Notes: generated by a model not told the origin, from the sequence alone. Shown: positions 1 to 9,998, counted from the first letter of the stretch. The stretch: DNA of 64,000 nt from Arthrobacter sp. M4 (GCF_020251205.1 NZ_JAIWYX010000001.1:248001-312000), one strand, 5' to 3'. Program-made: numbers and translations.

Positions 1-348
1 GAGGAAGGTCAGGACGAACCACTCGGTCATGCCCCAGCGCGTGATCTGGAAGATCCCACCCGTACGGCGCGGCTCCAGGCGCTCAGCGGCGAACACGCCC
101 ATCTGGCACGTAAAGGAGCTCGCAACGAGCACGATGGTGTTGACCAGCGAGAACGGGAAGTTGAGCTTGGCCGTCTCTTCGGCCCACAGCGCACCGGAAG
201 TGGAACGCAGGGTGAAGTACATGGCGAAGAGGCCGGCGAAGAACATCAGCTCGCTGGACAGCCACACAACGGTTCCAACGGAAACCAGATTTGGCCGATT
301 TAGCGTGGGATGTGCCGGGGTACTGGGGGCATGGGTCACAGATGTCAC
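1..348 (-). CDS. ctaE: Cytochrome c oxidase subunit III, N-terminal part (cut by window edge)
   Basis: Reading the minus strand from a GTG at 348 gives 116 codons open to the window edge. After a proline/threonine-rich start comes [20 protein letters not shown], then [12 protein letters not shown], the first transmembrane helix of heme-copper oxidase subunit III, followed by a second hydrophobic helix ([18 protein letters not shown]). The protein is a membrane subunit of the aa3-type terminal oxidase. An in-frame stop lies just upstream, and the GTG opens [20 protein letters not shown], so this start is the natural one. The gene is divergent from trpD across about 150 bp. The C-terminal helices lie outside the window. 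Confidence 0.9.
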   Translation of the reverse strand, partial: MTSVTHAPSTPAHPTLNRPNLVSVGTVVWLSSELMFFAGLFAMYFTLRSTSGALWAEETAKLNFPFSLVNTIVLVASSFTCQMGVFAAERLEPRRTGGIFQITRWGMTEWFVLTFL

Positions 349-495
349 AAGGACATTATGTCGGTAAAAGTCCGCACATCCCAACGCGAACCGCGTTTTG
401 GCGAGACTTTTTCTACAAAGACGCGAAATCGCGCGGAAAAGTTCCCAACATGGTTCACATTGGTCTTGGGGTAGGTCCGTCGATAGCATCAGCAC

Positions 496-1554
496 GTGAC
501 TTCTCCGGCTTCCGCTTCCCCCTCTGCCAGCTCGTGGCCGCGGCTCATCACCGCGCTGATCGATCACGAAGACCTGTCTGCGACTGAGACCGAGTGGGCG
601 ATGAACACGATCATGGCCGGTGACGCCACTCCATCGCAGATCGCAGGGTTCCTGGTCGCACTGCGGTCGAAGGGTGAGACTGTGGAAGAAATCACAGGTC
701 TTGTGGAGGCAATGCTGGCCAACGCTAAGCCGGCGCCCATCCCGGGAGAGAAGCTGGACATCGTTGGCACCGGAGGGGACCGCCTCAACACTGTCAACAT
801 ATCGACGATGGCGGCGCTCGTTTCTGCCGGTGCGGGCGCAAGGGTTGTCAAGCACGGAAACAGGGCATCGTCGTCGTCCGCTGGCTCTGCCGACGTCCTG
901 GAGGCGCTGGGCGTCCGGTTGGATCTCTCCATTGAGCGGGTCCTCCGCAACGCAGAGGAGGCGGGAATCACTTTCTGCTTTGCGCAGGTCTTCCATCCCT
1001 CGTTCAGGCACACGGCAGTTCCGCGGAAGGAACTGGCAATCCCCACCGCCTTTAATTTCCTCGGCCCGCTGACAAACCCGGCCCGCGTTCAGGCATCGGC
1101 TGTCGGAGTCGCCAACGCCCGCATGGCGCCTTTGGTGGCGGGCGTTTTGGCACGGCGGGGGAGTCGCGGGCTGGTCTTCCGCGGCGAGGACGGATTGGAT
1201 GAGTTGACGACGACGGGGCCGTCGACTGTTTGGGAAATCCGCAACGGCGAAGTGGCCGAGCAGCGCTTCACGCCGTCGGACCTTGGCGTGGCTCCGGCAA
1301 CGGTGGCCGACCTCCGGGGCGGCGACGCGAGCGCAAATGCTGCTGTCGCCAGGGCCGTCCTGGACGGCGCCAGGGGGCCCGTCCGGGACGCGGTGCTGCT
1401 TAATGCGGCGGCGGGCCTTGTGGCCTTCGAACTTGAAGCGGATGGGCCTCTGGTCGATCGCATGAGAGGTGCTTGGAAGCGGGCGGAAGAGTCCATTGAC
1501 TCTGGCGCCGCAGCGCGGATCCTGGAGACGTGGATCGGGCTGTCCCGGAATTAA
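496..1554 (+). CDS. trpD: Anthranilate phosphoribosyltransferase
   Basis: This 352-residue protein transfers phosphoribose from PRPP to anthranilate, the second step of tryptophan synthesis in the cytoplasm. The family signatures are clear: the PRPP-binding GTGGD at residues 91-95, NIST at 101-104, and [20 protein letters not shown] beginning at 119. Length is normal for the family. The GTG at 496 is used because the serine/alanine-rich leader runs directly into the conserved N-terminal helical domain ([20 protein letters not shown]). It stands alone rather than in a trp operon and is divergent from ctaE. The convergent downstream gene starts its 3' end 37 bp away. Confidence 0.96.
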   Translation: MTSPASASPSASSWPRLITALIDHEDLSATETEWAMNTIMAGDATPSQIAGFLVALRSKGETVEEITGLVEAMLANAKPAPIPGEKLDIVGTGGDRLNTVNISTMAALVSAGAGARVVKHGNRASSSSAGSADVLEALGVRLDLSIERVLRNAEEAGITFCFAQVFHPSFRHTAVPRKELAIPTAFNFLGPLTNPARVQASAVGVANARMAPLVAGVLARRGSRGLVFRGEDGLDELTTTGPSTVWEIRNGEVAEQRFTPSDLGVAPATVADLRGGDASANAAVARAVLDGARGPVRDAVLLNAAAGLVAFELEADGPLVDRMRGAWKRAEESIDSGAAARILETWIGLSRN

Positions 1555-1590
1555 GGCGCGGTGGCCCGCTGGGCACCTGCCGGGCTTTGA

Positions 1591-1872
1591 CTACTGCTCG
1601 AAGCCCAATGAAAATGCTGCGTCGAGATCGTGCCGTGAATAGGCTCGGAAGGCGATGTGTGTGGTGGTGTGCACTACGGCGGGAACTTTGGACAGACGGT
1701 CGGCGATCACATCCGCCAGGTCTTCGTGCTTGGCGACGCGGGCTACGGCGATGAGGTCCCATTCGCCGGTGACGGAGTAAACCTCGCTGATGCCGTCGAT
1801 GGCGGAAATCTCCTCGGCCGTCTCAGGAATGCGTGATGCGTCGGTCTTGATGAGCACAAAGGCAGTGATCAC
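1591..1872 (-). CDS. Stand-alone Lrp/AsnC ligand-binding (RAM) domain protein
   Basis: This 93-residue protein consists only of the RAM/AsnC effector-binding domain and lacks the helix-turn-helix of full-length Lrp regulators. It begins MITAFVLIKTD and has the alpha-beta core typical of the family (GISEVYSVTGEWDLIAVARV, then VHTTTHIAFRAYS). Such single-domain proteins form dimers or octamers and may bind amino acids or modulate full-length Lrp proteins. It is convergent with trpD, so a link to amino-acid sensing is tempting but not shown by the sequence. Confidence 0.85.
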   Translation of the reverse strand: MITAFVLIKTDASRIPETAEEISAIDGISEVYSVTGEWDLIAVARVAKHEDLADVIADRLSKVPAVVHTTTHIAFRAYSRHDLDAAFSLGFEQ

Positions 1873-1936
1873 TGGAGGCCTTTCGGGGAAGCGTCACGGA
1901 CGAATGCAAGCCTAGTGCATTGGATCGTGCCGTAGC

Positions 1937-2329
1937 TCAGGAGTTGCGGCGACGAACCATGATCACCAGGGCAATGATTGCCCGGTAGCCAATCAGAAAG
2001 ACGGCCAGGCTGATAGTGGCCACGATGATGAACGCAAAGGCGATTCCCTGCCCGGTTACCGCCCGAAGGATCATTCCACCGGCTACTGCCGCCAACCAGA
2101 CCACCACGCCACTCGGCCATATCCCCAACGGCGAGCGCCACGCGCGTACGATGAGCCAGCCAATGGTGGCTCCAGCCAGGAACGGCCAGGCAGTTGCCAG
2201 AATTCCAAGGACTGACTCGCCCCGCTGGTGGGCGTCCCGGCCTATCGCGGCGAAGACGATGATGAGGATGGCGTCGGCAGCCGCAGCAACGACTGCCGGG
2301 GCGTAGGTGGATTTGGCAACGTCAGGCAT
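1937..2329 (-). CDS. DUF3054 family integral membrane protein
   Basis: The 130-residue product starts at the ATG at 2329 (MPDVAKSTYAPAVVAAAADA); the open frame extends 26 codons further upstream but that part is not hydrophobic or family-like. Four hydrophobic segments are visible: AVVAAAADAILIIVFAAIGR, ILATAWPFLAGATIGWLIV, GVVVWLAAVAGGMILRA and IAFAFIIVATISLAVFLIGY. The signature between the first two helices (AIGRDAHQRGE) is characteristic of DUF3054. The function of the family is unknown. Confidence 0.8.
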   Translation of the reverse strand: MPDVAKSTYAPAVVAAAADAILIIVFAAIGRDAHQRGESVLGILATAWPFLAGATIGWLIVRAWRSPLGIWPSGVVVWLAAVAGGMILRAVTGQGIAFAFIIVATISLAVFLIGYRAIIALVIMVRRRNS

Positions 2330-2508
2330 GCATTCGACACTAGCGCCAGATGGCCGTTGGAACCCAAAATCCCCACTTGTCTTGTGGCGCCGGCTATGGG
2401 TGTTCATTGGGGCATCCGGCCGATAGTCTCTGACTCGTGACGAGCGGGCGGGTGCACTAGAGCGGCAAGACCGGGGGGACTGGCCCTGAAGGCAGAAGGG
2501 TGATCATC

Positions 2509-2994
2509 GTGCAGAAAATTTCGACGTGCCTGTGGTTCGATGACCAGGCCGAGGACGCAGCAAATTTTTATACAAGCATTTTCAAAAACTCCGGCATCCA
2601 GGACATCAGCCGTTATGGGGATACAGGCCCCGGAGAACCAGGGCGCGTTATGACTGTCCAGTTTCAATTGGAGGGGCGCGAATTTACGGCCCTCAACGGC
2701 GGACCGGCCTTCACGTTCAACGAATCTGTCTCGATGGTAGTCGACTGCTCCTCCCAGGATGAGGTTGACGCCTATTGGGATGCCCTCACAGCGGACGGGG
2801 GACAGGAGAGCCAATGTGGCTGGCTGAAGGACAAGTTTGGGCTGTCGTGGCAAATCATCCCTAATGCCCTGCCGGAATTGCTCAACGGACCCGATCCGGA
2901 AGGTGCGCGGCGCGCCATGGAAGCGATGCTCCAGATGCGGAAAATCGACATCGCGACACTTCAGAAGGCGTACGACGGCGACTGGCCCGCCTAG
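2509..2994 (+). CDS. PhnB-like VOC superfamily protein (3-demethylubiquinone methyltransferase-like fold)
   Basis: The product (about 161 residues) has the glyoxalase/VOC fold of the PhnB-like group: CLWFDDQAEDAANFYTSIFKN at the start, the GGPAFTFNESVSMVVDC strand, and GWLKDKFGLSWQIIP near the end. The frame is open from the GTG at 2500, but an AGAAGG ribosome-binding site abuts that codon; the GTG at 2509 has proper spacing and gives the usual start (M)QKISTCLWFD. Members are often annotated as 3-demethylubiquinone 3-methyltransferase, but there is no SAM-binding motif, so an enzymatic role is unproven. The next gene encodes a related protein. Confidence 0.85.
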   Translation: MQKISTCLWFDDQAEDAANFYTSIFKNSGIQDISRYGDTGPGEPGRVMTVQFQLEGREFTALNGGPAFTFNESVSMVVDCSSQDEVDAYWDALTADGGQESQCGWLKDKFGLSWQIIPNALPELLNGPDPEGARRAMEAMLQMRKIDIATLQKAYDGDWPA

Positions 2995-3196
2995 GGGCCG
3001 CCGTCGGGCTTTCCTGCAAAGTCCTGGTCCCACGGCAGCTGCGTTTCCACACGACCTGCCGTCGGGGCTGTTCCGGACGGACGAATTACGGCAAGATTCC
3101 GTGTGTACGGCCAACCCGGCCGCACTTACTCCGCCGGTGGACTGGCACCGGGAAGCGAACACACACCGGAAAAGCGAACAAGGAGAACTCTGAAAA

Positions 3197-3625
3197 ATGG
3201 CTACCCTTCTCAATCCCTACCTTGGTTTCCGTGACAATGCGCGCGAGGCGATGAAGTTTTACCAGTCAGTGTTTGGCGGGGAACTGAACATCAGCACGTT
3301 CGGCGATTTCCAAGCCAGCCAGGACCCTGCAGAGCAGGACAAGGTCATGCACGCCATGCTTGTTGCCGAAAACGGTTTGGTGCTTATGGGGGCGGACACC
3401 CCTAACGCGATGGACTACACGCCCGGGAACAACTTCTCGGTCTCCCTCAGCGGCGAGGACGAGGCCCTGCTCCGCGGTTACTGGGACAAGCTGGTAGACG
3501 GCGGCAACGTCACCATGCCGTTGGAAAAGGCGCCTTGGGGCGATACATTCGGCATGCTCGTCGACAAGTTCGGCGTCGCCTGGCTTGTCAACGTCAATGC
3601 CGGACAGGCAGATGCCCAGCCATAA
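3197..3625 (+). CDS. PhnB-like VOC family protein
   Basis: The 142-residue protein begins MATLLNPYLGFRDNAREAMK, preceded by an AAGGAG ribosome-binding site. It follows the standard PhnB plan: FYQSVFGGELNISTFGDF, then HAMLVAENGLVLMGADTP, then PLEKAPWGDTFGMLVDKFGV and WLVNVN at the end. It resembles its upstream neighbour in fold but is shorter, so the two are probably distant paralogues. No catalytic function is established for this subgroup. A strong hairpin terminator follows the gene. Confidence 0.87.
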   Translation: MATLLNPYLGFRDNAREAMKFYQSVFGGELNISTFGDFQASQDPAEQDKVMHAMLVAENGLVLMGADTPNAMDYTPGNNFSVSLSGEDEALLRGYWDKLVDGGNVTMPLEKAPWGDTFGMLVDKFGVAWLVNVNAGQADAQP

Positions 3626-3683
3626 ATTAGTCGGCTCCGGCAGCTTTCCCGCCGGCGCAAAGATTCCGTCAAGATCAACAAGG

Positions 3684-3712
3684 ACACCGGCCGCCTTCGG
3701 GCGGCCGGTGTT
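3684..3712 (+). terminator. Rho-independent-type terminator after the second VOC gene
   Basis: The 12-bp arms ACACCGGCCGCC and GGCGGCCGGTGT are perfect complements and enclose a TTCG tetraloop. The hairpin is followed by a short T-containing tail (TATGTT). It lies 58 bp after the stop codon at 3625 and about 50 bp before the permease start. Confidence 0.8.
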
Positions 3713-3762
3713 ATGTTCTGCATCATCGGGAAGCGCTTCACACGTCCTCAGGGAGAGCACCA

Positions 3763-5739
3763 GTGAGCAGCATGAGCAGGCCTCCAGCGGATCCGTCGGA
3801 GTTACGCCGCAGCCGAAAGGCTAGATTCAGGTCCTGGCTGCTGTTCGGTCTCCAAGACTCAAAAGGCTCCCACCAAGGTCCTGGGGCTGTCCCTACGGCC
3901 CACGAGAGGACACACTCGTGGTGGCAGGTGATGTGCCTGACGGGTGTGGACTACTTCTCTACCTTGGGTTACCAGCCGGCCATCGCGGCCCTGGCCGCGG
4001 GGGCCATCTCCCCGCTAGCCACCTTGGTCCTTGTTGCCGTGACACTTTTCGGAGCCCTGCCTGTCTATCGCCGGGTGGCAGGGGAGAGCTACAAGGGTGA
4101 GGGTTCCATCGCCATGCTGGAACACCTTCTGTCACGTTGGTTGGGAAAGCTGTTCGTGCTGGTTTTGCTTGGCTTCGCTGCGACCGACTTCATGATTACC
4201 ATGACGCTTTCCGCGGCAGACGCTACAGCCCACCTGGTGCAGAATCCGTTCTTTACCAGCTGGCTGCAGGGCGGCACTGTTCCCATCACGCTCTTCCTGC
4301 TTGCGTTGCTGGGGGCAGTTTTCCTCAAAGGCTTCAAGGAAGCCATCAGCGTTGCGGTTGCACTGGTGGGGATCTACCTGGTGCTCAATGTGGTGGTGGT
4401 TGCCACAACCATCGTCGAGGTCTTGATGCGCCCGGCTTCCGTAGGGGATTGGTGGACATTGCTGAGCACTTCGCACGGGAACCCCCTAATGGCCGTAGCT
4501 ATCGCCCTGATTGTCTTTCCTAAACTGGCCCTGGGTTTGTCAGGGTTCGAAACCGGTGTGGCAGTGATGCCCCAGGTGCGCGGAGAAGAGGGAGACACCG
4601 AAGAGAGCCCTGCAGGACGCATTCATGGGACCCGCCGACTTCTCACTACCGCAGCACTCATCATGAGTTCTTTCCTCATCACGAGCAGTTTCACGACGGT
4701 GATCCTTATACCGGAGCAAGAATTCGAAGCGGGAGGCCAGGCCAATGGGCGTGCCCTGGCTTTCCTGGCCCATAAGTATCTCGGGGCTGGCTTCGGCACG
4801 GTCTACGACTTCAGCACTATTGCCATTCTTTGGTTTGCGGGTGCTTCAGCCATGGCCGGATTGCTCAATCTCGTACCGCGCTACCTGCCGAGATACGGCA
4901 TGGCTCCGGAATGGGCACGCGCTGTGAGACCGTTGGTTTTGGTGTTTACGCTAGTTGGTTTCCTGATTACTTTTGTGTTCAACGCCGACGTCGACGCTCA
5001 GGGCGGCGCGTACGCCACCGGCGTCTTGGTCCTTATGACTTCCGCCGCCGTTGCGGTTACGCTTTCGGCTCGCCGAATGAAGCAACGGGGAAGGACCGTT
5101 GGGTTCGGTGCCATCGCCGTCGTTTTTGTATACACGACTATCGCCAACATCGTGGAGCGGCCGGAAGGCATCCGGATTGCGGGCTTCTTTATCCTCGGCA
5201 TAGTTGCGATTTCCTTGCTGTCGCGGATCATGCGGTCCTTCGAACTGCATGCAACCCACGTCCGGCTGGACAGGCCGGCGCTGGAGTTCATCACGGAAAC
5301 GGAATCCGGCCCCATCGGAATCATTGCTCACGAGCCACTGCGGATGTCCGCCGAGGCATATCGGGACAAGCTGGCTTCTGCTATGGCAGTGAGCCACCTT
5401 CCCGAAGATTACCCCGTTGTGTTTCTGGAGGTTATTGTTGACGACTCATCAGATTTTGAGACTCCATTGGACGTCCATGGCGTCCATCGCCACGGATTTA
5501 AGGTGCTGGAAGTCCACGGGCCCGTGGTTCCGAACACCATTGCGTCCGTATTGCTGCATATTCGGGATGTCACTGGGTTGATGCCCCATATCTATTTCCG
5601 ATGGACGGAGGGAAATCCGGTCATGAATCTCCTCCGATTCCTATTCCTGGGGGAGGGCGAAATAGCGCCTGTGACCCGTGAAGTACTTCGTCAGGCGGTG
5701 CCGGACGTGACCAATCGTCCGTGGGTGCATGTGGGGTAA
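3763..5739 (+). CDS. APC-superfamily amino acid/cation permease with a cytosolic C-terminal domain
   Basis: A 658-residue membrane protein. After a basic N-terminal tail, [20 protein letters not shown] and [20 protein letters not shown] mark the first helices of an APC-type transporter; about 12 hydrophobic segments run to residue ~490. The last ~160 residues (from [20 protein letters not shown]) are soluble and contain [20 protein letters not shown]. This plan, APC core plus cytosolic tail, is widespread in actinobacteria and distantly like KUP potassium transporters; the substrate cannot be told. GTG at 3763 follows a GGGAGAG site; ATG at 3772 is the alternative. Confidence 0.82.
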   Translation: MSSMSRPPADPSELRRSRKARFRSWLLFGLQDSKGSHQGPGAVPTAHERTHSWWQVMCLTGVDYFSTLGYQPAIAALAAGAISPLATLVLVAVTLFGALPVYRRVAGESYKGEGSIAMLEHLLSRWLGKLFVLVLLGFAATDFMITMTLSAADATAHLVQNPFFTSWLQGGTVPITLFLLALLGAVFLKGFKEAISVAVALVGIYLVLNVVVVATTIVEVLMRPASVGDWWTLLSTSHGNPLMAVAIALIVFPKLALGLSGFETGVAVMPQVRGEEGDTEESPAGRIHGTRRLLTTAALIMSSFLITSSFTTVILIPEQEFEAGGQANGRALAFLAHKYLGAGFGTVYDFSTIAILWFAGASAMAGLLNLVPRYLPRYGMAPEWARAVRPLVLVFTLVGFLITFVFNADVDAQGGAYATGVLVLMTSAAVAVTLSARRMKQRGRTVGFGAIAVVFVYTTIANIVERPEGIRIAGFFILGIVAISLLSRIMRSFELHATHVRLDRPALEFITETESGPIGIIAHEPLRMSAEAYRDKLASAMAVSHLPEDYPVVFLEVIVDDSSDFETPLDVHGVHRHGFKVLEVHGPVVPNTIASVLLHIRDVTGLMPHIYFRWTEGNPVMNLLRFLFLGEGEIAPVTREVLRQAVPDVTNRPWVHVG

Positions 5740-5806
5740 GGCAATCATTCACAGATCAATCGGCTCAAGGATGCAGGCACGGGACCTACGGGTCAGTGCA
5801 GCACGT

Positions 5807-8800
5807 TCAGTGCAGCTTGGCGAGCGCCGCCACATTTCCCTTGGAGCGATAGCATCGCGCGGCTTCGGCAACAGCGGCTTCCCGGCCAACTTGGTCATCG
5901 CGTGCGGAGCACACTTCAGCGGCGATTCGGTGAATGTCTCCACGAAGGCTTGGCATTTCGGCCGGCGCCCATTGAAGGGCCCGTTGGGAGAGATCCCTCG
6001 CCTCGTCCAGGTCACGCCAGACGGCGACCATCGCGGACGCCGCCGCTGACAGGGCCTGAGCCTCTGCGCCTTCCGCTGGAGCCGTCGCTGCCGCGAGTGA
6101 TGCCAGCTCGGCGGCCTCGTCCTTGAGTCCCTTCTGCTGCAGTAGCAGGGAAAGAAGGGCTGCCGCTACCGGCAACGTTTCCCGCTCTCCGGTTCTCCGC
6201 GAGTAGTTAAGCCGCGTGCGTAGGGCTTGCTCTGCGGCGTCACGGTTGCCCGCGAGCGTCTCGATGGTTCCCCGTGCCGCAGCAACAAACATGAGAAGTC
6301 GTGGCGCGTTGAGGGCATCCTGCACCACACGTTGGGCGCGGTCGAGCAGTTCCCGCGCTTCTTGGAAACGGCGGTCCATTGCATAAAGGATGCCGGCATG
6401 GATCATCAACCCAGGGTGCTCGCGGCCTGGGACCTTGAGGGATTCGACTTCGGAGAGACATCGGTGAACTGGGACTGGACCCGTGGCGAGAGCGTCAGCA
6501 AGCATCCAGCGGCTTGCCAGCCGCTCGCGCACGCTGTCCGCCCCGTCAGCCAGTTCGACGCTGGACCTAAAGGCCTGCTGTGCCTCGGCGAGGCGCCCCT
6601 GTCTCAGCCGGACGCAACCTTTGAGGAAGATCGAACGTCCTCGGCCGCCGTCGTCGCCGCATGCGCTGAAGAAGGACTCTGCCGCGGCGGCCTCCCGCTC
6701 GATTTCTGAAAGTGGTACCGGGTCCGGGCCGACGACGAGTTGAATGCGCGCGTGTTCGAGGCGGGCCGACTGTGCTGCCGCCATGTCTCCACTCGCCGAG
6801 GAACGCTCCGCAAGTTCGAGCAGGAGTTGCTGCGCCTCGCCGAATTTGCCCAGTACCAGATCAACTTCGGCGAGCTTTTGGGTGACCGTCGTCCGTGTCG
6901 GGTTGCTGGCGGTCATCATGGCCCGGGCACGGGACAGGAGGTTTTGGGCGGCACTTTGGTCAGCCCTGGCAACAGCGCGTTCTCCCGCATGGGAAAGGTG
7001 CGCTACTGCACGGGCCGCTAGGGCCTCATGGTCGACGCCGATTGTGCGGAGGCTCTGCACGGCCTGCTCCAAGTGGTAGCCGGACAGCTCGTCGAGCTCA
7101 GACAATTGCGGTGTGCTGCTCAGGAGCCATTCAGCGTACCGCTGGTGCAACGCAGCGCGGTCCGAGTGCGTCACTGAGCGGTAGGCCGCGAGCCGGATCA
7201 GTACGTGCGCAAAGTGGACGCCGCCGTCGTCCCTATTTGTGAGAAGTCCCTTACGCTCCAGTGCTGCGAGAAGCCGCTCCAGAAAGACCGTCGCTTCGGC
7301 TGGCAACAAGGATGCAATTGCATCGCGGCCACAGTCGTCGCCGACTACGGCCGCAACCCTCAGCAGGTCGCGTTCACCGGGACCAAGGCGGTCCAGCCGC
7401 GAAGCGAGCAAGGCTTGGAGGGACAGAGGGAGTTCATCGAGTTCCCCGTCCTGCTGGGCTGCCCGGAGTTGTTCGGCGAAAAGTGGGTTTCCCCGGGCCC
7501 GGTTGACGATTTCCCTAACATCGCCGTCGTCGATCCCCGGTGTCTTGGTCCTCAGCAACGTTGCCACGTCGTCAGCGTGGAGCGGCGCGAGGGATAGCGC
7601 GTCGGTCCATTCTGCGCGCTGGTCCAGCAGTTCGGGACGGCCAAGACAGACAACCAGCAGGGGTCCATTTCCGCTCCGCACGATGTGATCGACGAGGTCG
7701 AGGAGCGTCGGCTCGGCCCAATGAAGGTCATCGAGCACCAGCACCAGGGGCTTGCTCGAGGAAAGCGCGTCCAGGAGGGTCGCAACCGCACCAAACACTG
7801 CCGGAATGTCGTGCATGCCTGGAGCTAAGCCGAGCCCGGACGCCAGGAGAGCGAATGTATCGGGGACCAGTTCGGCAAGGGCCGGCCAGCCCTGTTCTCC
7901 GGCGGCATCGAGGAGCGCCTCACGGAGCGGCAAAAATGTTATCCCCTCACCGTAGGACGGACAGTGGCCCACAGCCACTGTCGCCTGGTTAGCAAGGCTG
8001 TCCAGAAAATTGGCCACGAGTCGGGTTTTGCCGATGCCGGCTTCGCCCACGATGACGAATCGTTCCGGGGCGGCAGACCGGACAGCCGATTGGAATGCAG
8101 CGTGGAGCATGGCCAGTTCCTGCGTTCGTCCGACAATCGGTTCATGGCCCCCTCCCACCTGATGAGGGTTATCCACAACTTGAATGACTCGCCATCCGAC
8201 CTCTTCGACCGATAGGCGTTCAACAAGTGCCGCTCCACGAACCAGCTGCAAGGTTCGTGGGCCGACGACGACGTCGCCGTCGCGACGACCCAGACGGAAG
8301 GCGGAAGACACAGCGGGTCCCGACACCATGTCGGCGAGAGATCCGCCCGAGCTGGTTATTACGACGTCCCCAGTCTCGACGACGACCCTCGCGGCATGCG
8401 GAGCAACGGGTTCATTGATGCTCTCCACACAGTCGCGGACTTCGACGGCGGCACGAACCGCACGCACGGCGTCGTCCTCACGCGCGGTCGGGAAACCAAA
8501 GAAGCCGATCATAAGACCACCAACAACTGGTTCCACACGCGCGCCGTGGGCGTGCAGCACTCCAGCAGCGGCGGCGCCAGCCCGCGAACTGGCTGCGGCC
8601 AGCACCTCCGGGTCGAGATTTTCATCCGTAGTCGGCACCAGTTCAATGCCGACCACTGTCACGCGGCGACGTTCGTGGCCTAGCCAGCCTCCCGCCGTCG
8701 TACGCTCCCGCCCCGTAGTCCATTCTCGAAGCGACGGGTCGTGGCGAAGGATCGAAGCCTCTAACTGTCGCAGCTCGGGTCCGGGCTCTACGCCGAGTTC

Positions 8801-9475
8801 TTCAACCAACAGCTCCCTGGCGGCACGGTAGGCTGCGAGCGCGTCTGCCTGCCTGCCCATGCGGTAGAGGGCTCGCATTTGAAGGGCCCGCAGTCGTTCG
8901 CGGAATGGGTGCTCCCTGACCAATTCGTCGAGTTCCGCCGCCAGTCCTTGCCCGCGGCCCACATCAAGGTCTGCCTCGATGCGCGCTTCGAGCGCGGCCA
9001 GCCTGAGTTCTTCCAGTGATGCAATAGTGCTCTGCGCAAAGGGTTGGTAAATGAAATCGGCGAGCGCTGGACCCCGCCAAAGGGCCAACGCTTCTGCCAG
9101 GCGCTCGGCGCGCTGTTCAGACTGCCGGCCGTATGCCTGGTCTAGGATCTTCTTGAATCGAACGGCATCAACGCTGCCCGGATCGATTGCCAGGCGGTAT
9201 CCGCTGCCTTGGGTGACTAGGAGGGCTGGGTGGCCGATGGCTTCGCGGCCAGGCTCGAGGATCTTGCGCAGCTTCAGGACGTGCATCTGCAGGATGGTGC
9301 CGGCGGTGGGAGGTGGCAGCTCGCCCCAGAGTTCATCGATCAAGCGTTCTGCGGGCACCACGTCGCCGGCATGCAGAACGAGGATTGCCAGCAGCGCGCG
9401 GGCCCTTCCACCCGGGACTTCGATGCTCCGGGCCCCGTCACGAACCTCCATCGGCCCCAGGATGCGGAATTCCAA
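5807..9475 (-). CDS. Large SARP-family transcriptional regulator with BTAD, degenerate cyclase, ATPase and TPR regions
   Basis: A 1222-residue regulator. Residues 1-95 form an OmpR-like DNA-binding domain (MEFRILGPMEVRDGARSIEV). Residues ~100-250 are the bacterial transcriptional activation domain, ending VEELGVEPGPELRQLEASIL. Residues ~265-440 resemble a class III nucleotide cyclase (GHERRRVTVVGIEL, EPVVGGLMIGFFGFPTARED) but lack the catalytic aspartates, so it is probably a sensory relic. An AAA/STAND ATPase follows, with Walker A GEAGIGKT and Walker B LVLVLDDLHWAEP. The C-terminal third is TPR-like helices. Such AfsR-like proteins switch on specialised metabolism. It is divergent from a small operon whose promoter has SARP-type repeats. 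ATG 9475 has an AAGGGG ribosome site. Confidence 0.92.
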   Translation of the reverse strand: MEFRILGPMEVRDGARSIEVPGGRARALLAILVLHAGDVVPAERLIDELWGELPPPTAGTILQMHVLKLRKILEPGREAIGHPALLVTQGSGYRLAIDPGSVDAVRFKKILDQAYGRQSEQRAERLAEALALWRGPALADFIYQPFAQSTIASLEELRLAALEARIEADLDVGRGQGLAAELDELVREHPFRERLRALQMRALYRMGRQADALAAYRAARELLVEELGVEPGPELRQLEASILRHDPSLREWTTGRERTTAGGWLGHERRRVTVVGIELVPTTDENLDPEVLAAASSRAGAAAAGVLHAHGARVEPVVGGLMIGFFGFPTAREDDAVRAVRAAVEVRDCVESINEPVAPHAARVVVETGDVVITSSGGSLADMVSGPAVSSAFRLGRRDGDVVVGPRTLQLVRGAALVERLSVEEVGWRVIQVVDNPHQVGGGHEPIVGRTQELAMLHAAFQSAVRSAAPERFVIVGEAGIGKTRLVANFLDSLANQATVAVGHCPSYGEGITFLPLREALLDAAGEQGWPALAELVPDTFALLASGLGLAPGMHDIPAVFGAVATLLDALSSSKPLVLVLDDLHWAEPTLLDLVDHIVRSGNGPLLVVCLGRPELLDQRAEWTDALSLAPLHADDVATLLRTKTPGIDDGDVREIVNRARGNPLFAEQLRAAQQDGELDELPLSLQALLASRLDRLGPGERDLLRVAAVVGDDCGRDAIASLLPAEATVFLERLLAALERKGLLTNRDDGGVHFAHVLIRLAAYRSVTHSDRAALHQRYAEWLLSSTPQLSELDELSGYHLEQAVQSLRTIGVDHEALAARAVAHLSHAGERAVARADQSAAQNLLSRARAMMTASNPTRTTVTQKLAEVDLVLGKFGEAQQLLLELAERSSASGDMAAAQSARLEHARIQLVVGPDPVPLSEIEREAAAAESFFSACGDDGGRGRSIFLKGCVRLRQGRLAEAQQAFRSSVELADGADSVRERLASRWMLADALATGPVPVHRCLSEVESLKVPGREHPGLMIHAGILYAMDRRFQEARELLDRAQRVVQDALNAPRLLMFVAAARGTIETLAGNRDAAEQALRTRLNYSRRTGERETLPVAAALLSLLLQQKGLKDEAAELASLAAATAPAEGAEAQALSAAASAMVAVWRDLDEARDLSQRALQWAPAEMPSLRGDIHRIAAEVCSARDDQVGREAAVAEAARCYRSKGNVAALAKLH

Positions 9476-9538
9476 AAAAGCCCCTTAGCCAGATGCTTCC
9501 GAGCATAAATGTAGCACCGGCATTTCGGCCCGGCTCGC

Positions 9539-9556
9539 CTTTAGCGAGGCTTTAGC
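9539..9556 (+). promoter_or_regulatory. Candidate SARP operator: two CTTTAGC heptamers spaced 11 nt apart
   Basis: CTTTAGC occurs at 9539-9545 and again at 9550-9556, giving the 7+4 bp period typical of SARP binding sites. The pair lies in the 133-bp region between the divergent SARP gene and the 9609 operon. A related CCTTAGC is seen at 9483-9489. Binding by the neighbouring SARP is inferred from spacing and position only. Confidence 0.55.
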
Positions 9557-9608
9557 GGCCCGGCAGAAACTAAAAGAAAGGAAAGAGAGAAAGGAAAGGA
9601 GAAAGGCG

Positions 9609-9998
9609 ATGAGCGGAACATTCGTGTACGTCGGCAACTGGACGATAAAGGAAGGAAGGGTAGGGGAGGCGAGGAAGTATTTGTCCGAGCACGCCGAGTT
9701 TATTGAGGCCAACGAGCCGCGGCTAATCTCGTTCAACTTCTATATTGATGATGCTACCGGTCGGGTGACGTGCGTCCAGGTCCACCCCGACGCCGACTCC
9801 ATGGCTACACACATGGAGTTGATCAGCAAGCACCTCGCAAATGGCCTCGACTGGATGGAAGCGATAGAGCTTGAGCAGTACTACGGCGAAAAGTCCCAGC
9901 GGCTCAGCGAATTGTTGGAGCCCTGGTCTGACCCGGTAGTGCCCGAGCGTTACCTTCCTGAACGCTTGGCCGGCTTCACACGCAGCACGGTGCATTGA
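9609..9998 (+). CDS. Small protein, possibly ABM-like (dimeric alpha+beta barrel)
   Basis: A 129-residue soluble protein beginning MSGTFVYVGNWTIKEGRVGE and containing HAEFIEANEPRLISFNFYID and VTCVQVHPDADSMATHMELI. The pattern of a first strand, a helix and a paired strand resembles antibiotic-biosynthesis-monooxygenase (ABM) proteins, but the match is judged by eye. A purine-rich AAGGAGAAAGG ribosome site precedes the ATG. The SRPBCC-like gene follows after 9 bp, so the two form one operon, divergent from the SARP regulator and probably controlled by it. Confidence 0.7.
   Translation: MSGTFVYVGNWTIKEGRVGEARKYLSEHAEFIEANEPRLISFNFYIDDATGRVTCVQVHPDADSMATHMELISKHLANGLDWMEAIELEQYYGEKSQRLSELLEPWSDPVVPERYLPERLAGFTRSTVH

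Noticed and set aside
351..362. GACATTATGTC palindrome upstream of ctaE, resembling the core of dif
   Set aside because: Only about 10 bp match and the outer arms of dif are absent; a short operator or chance is more likely.
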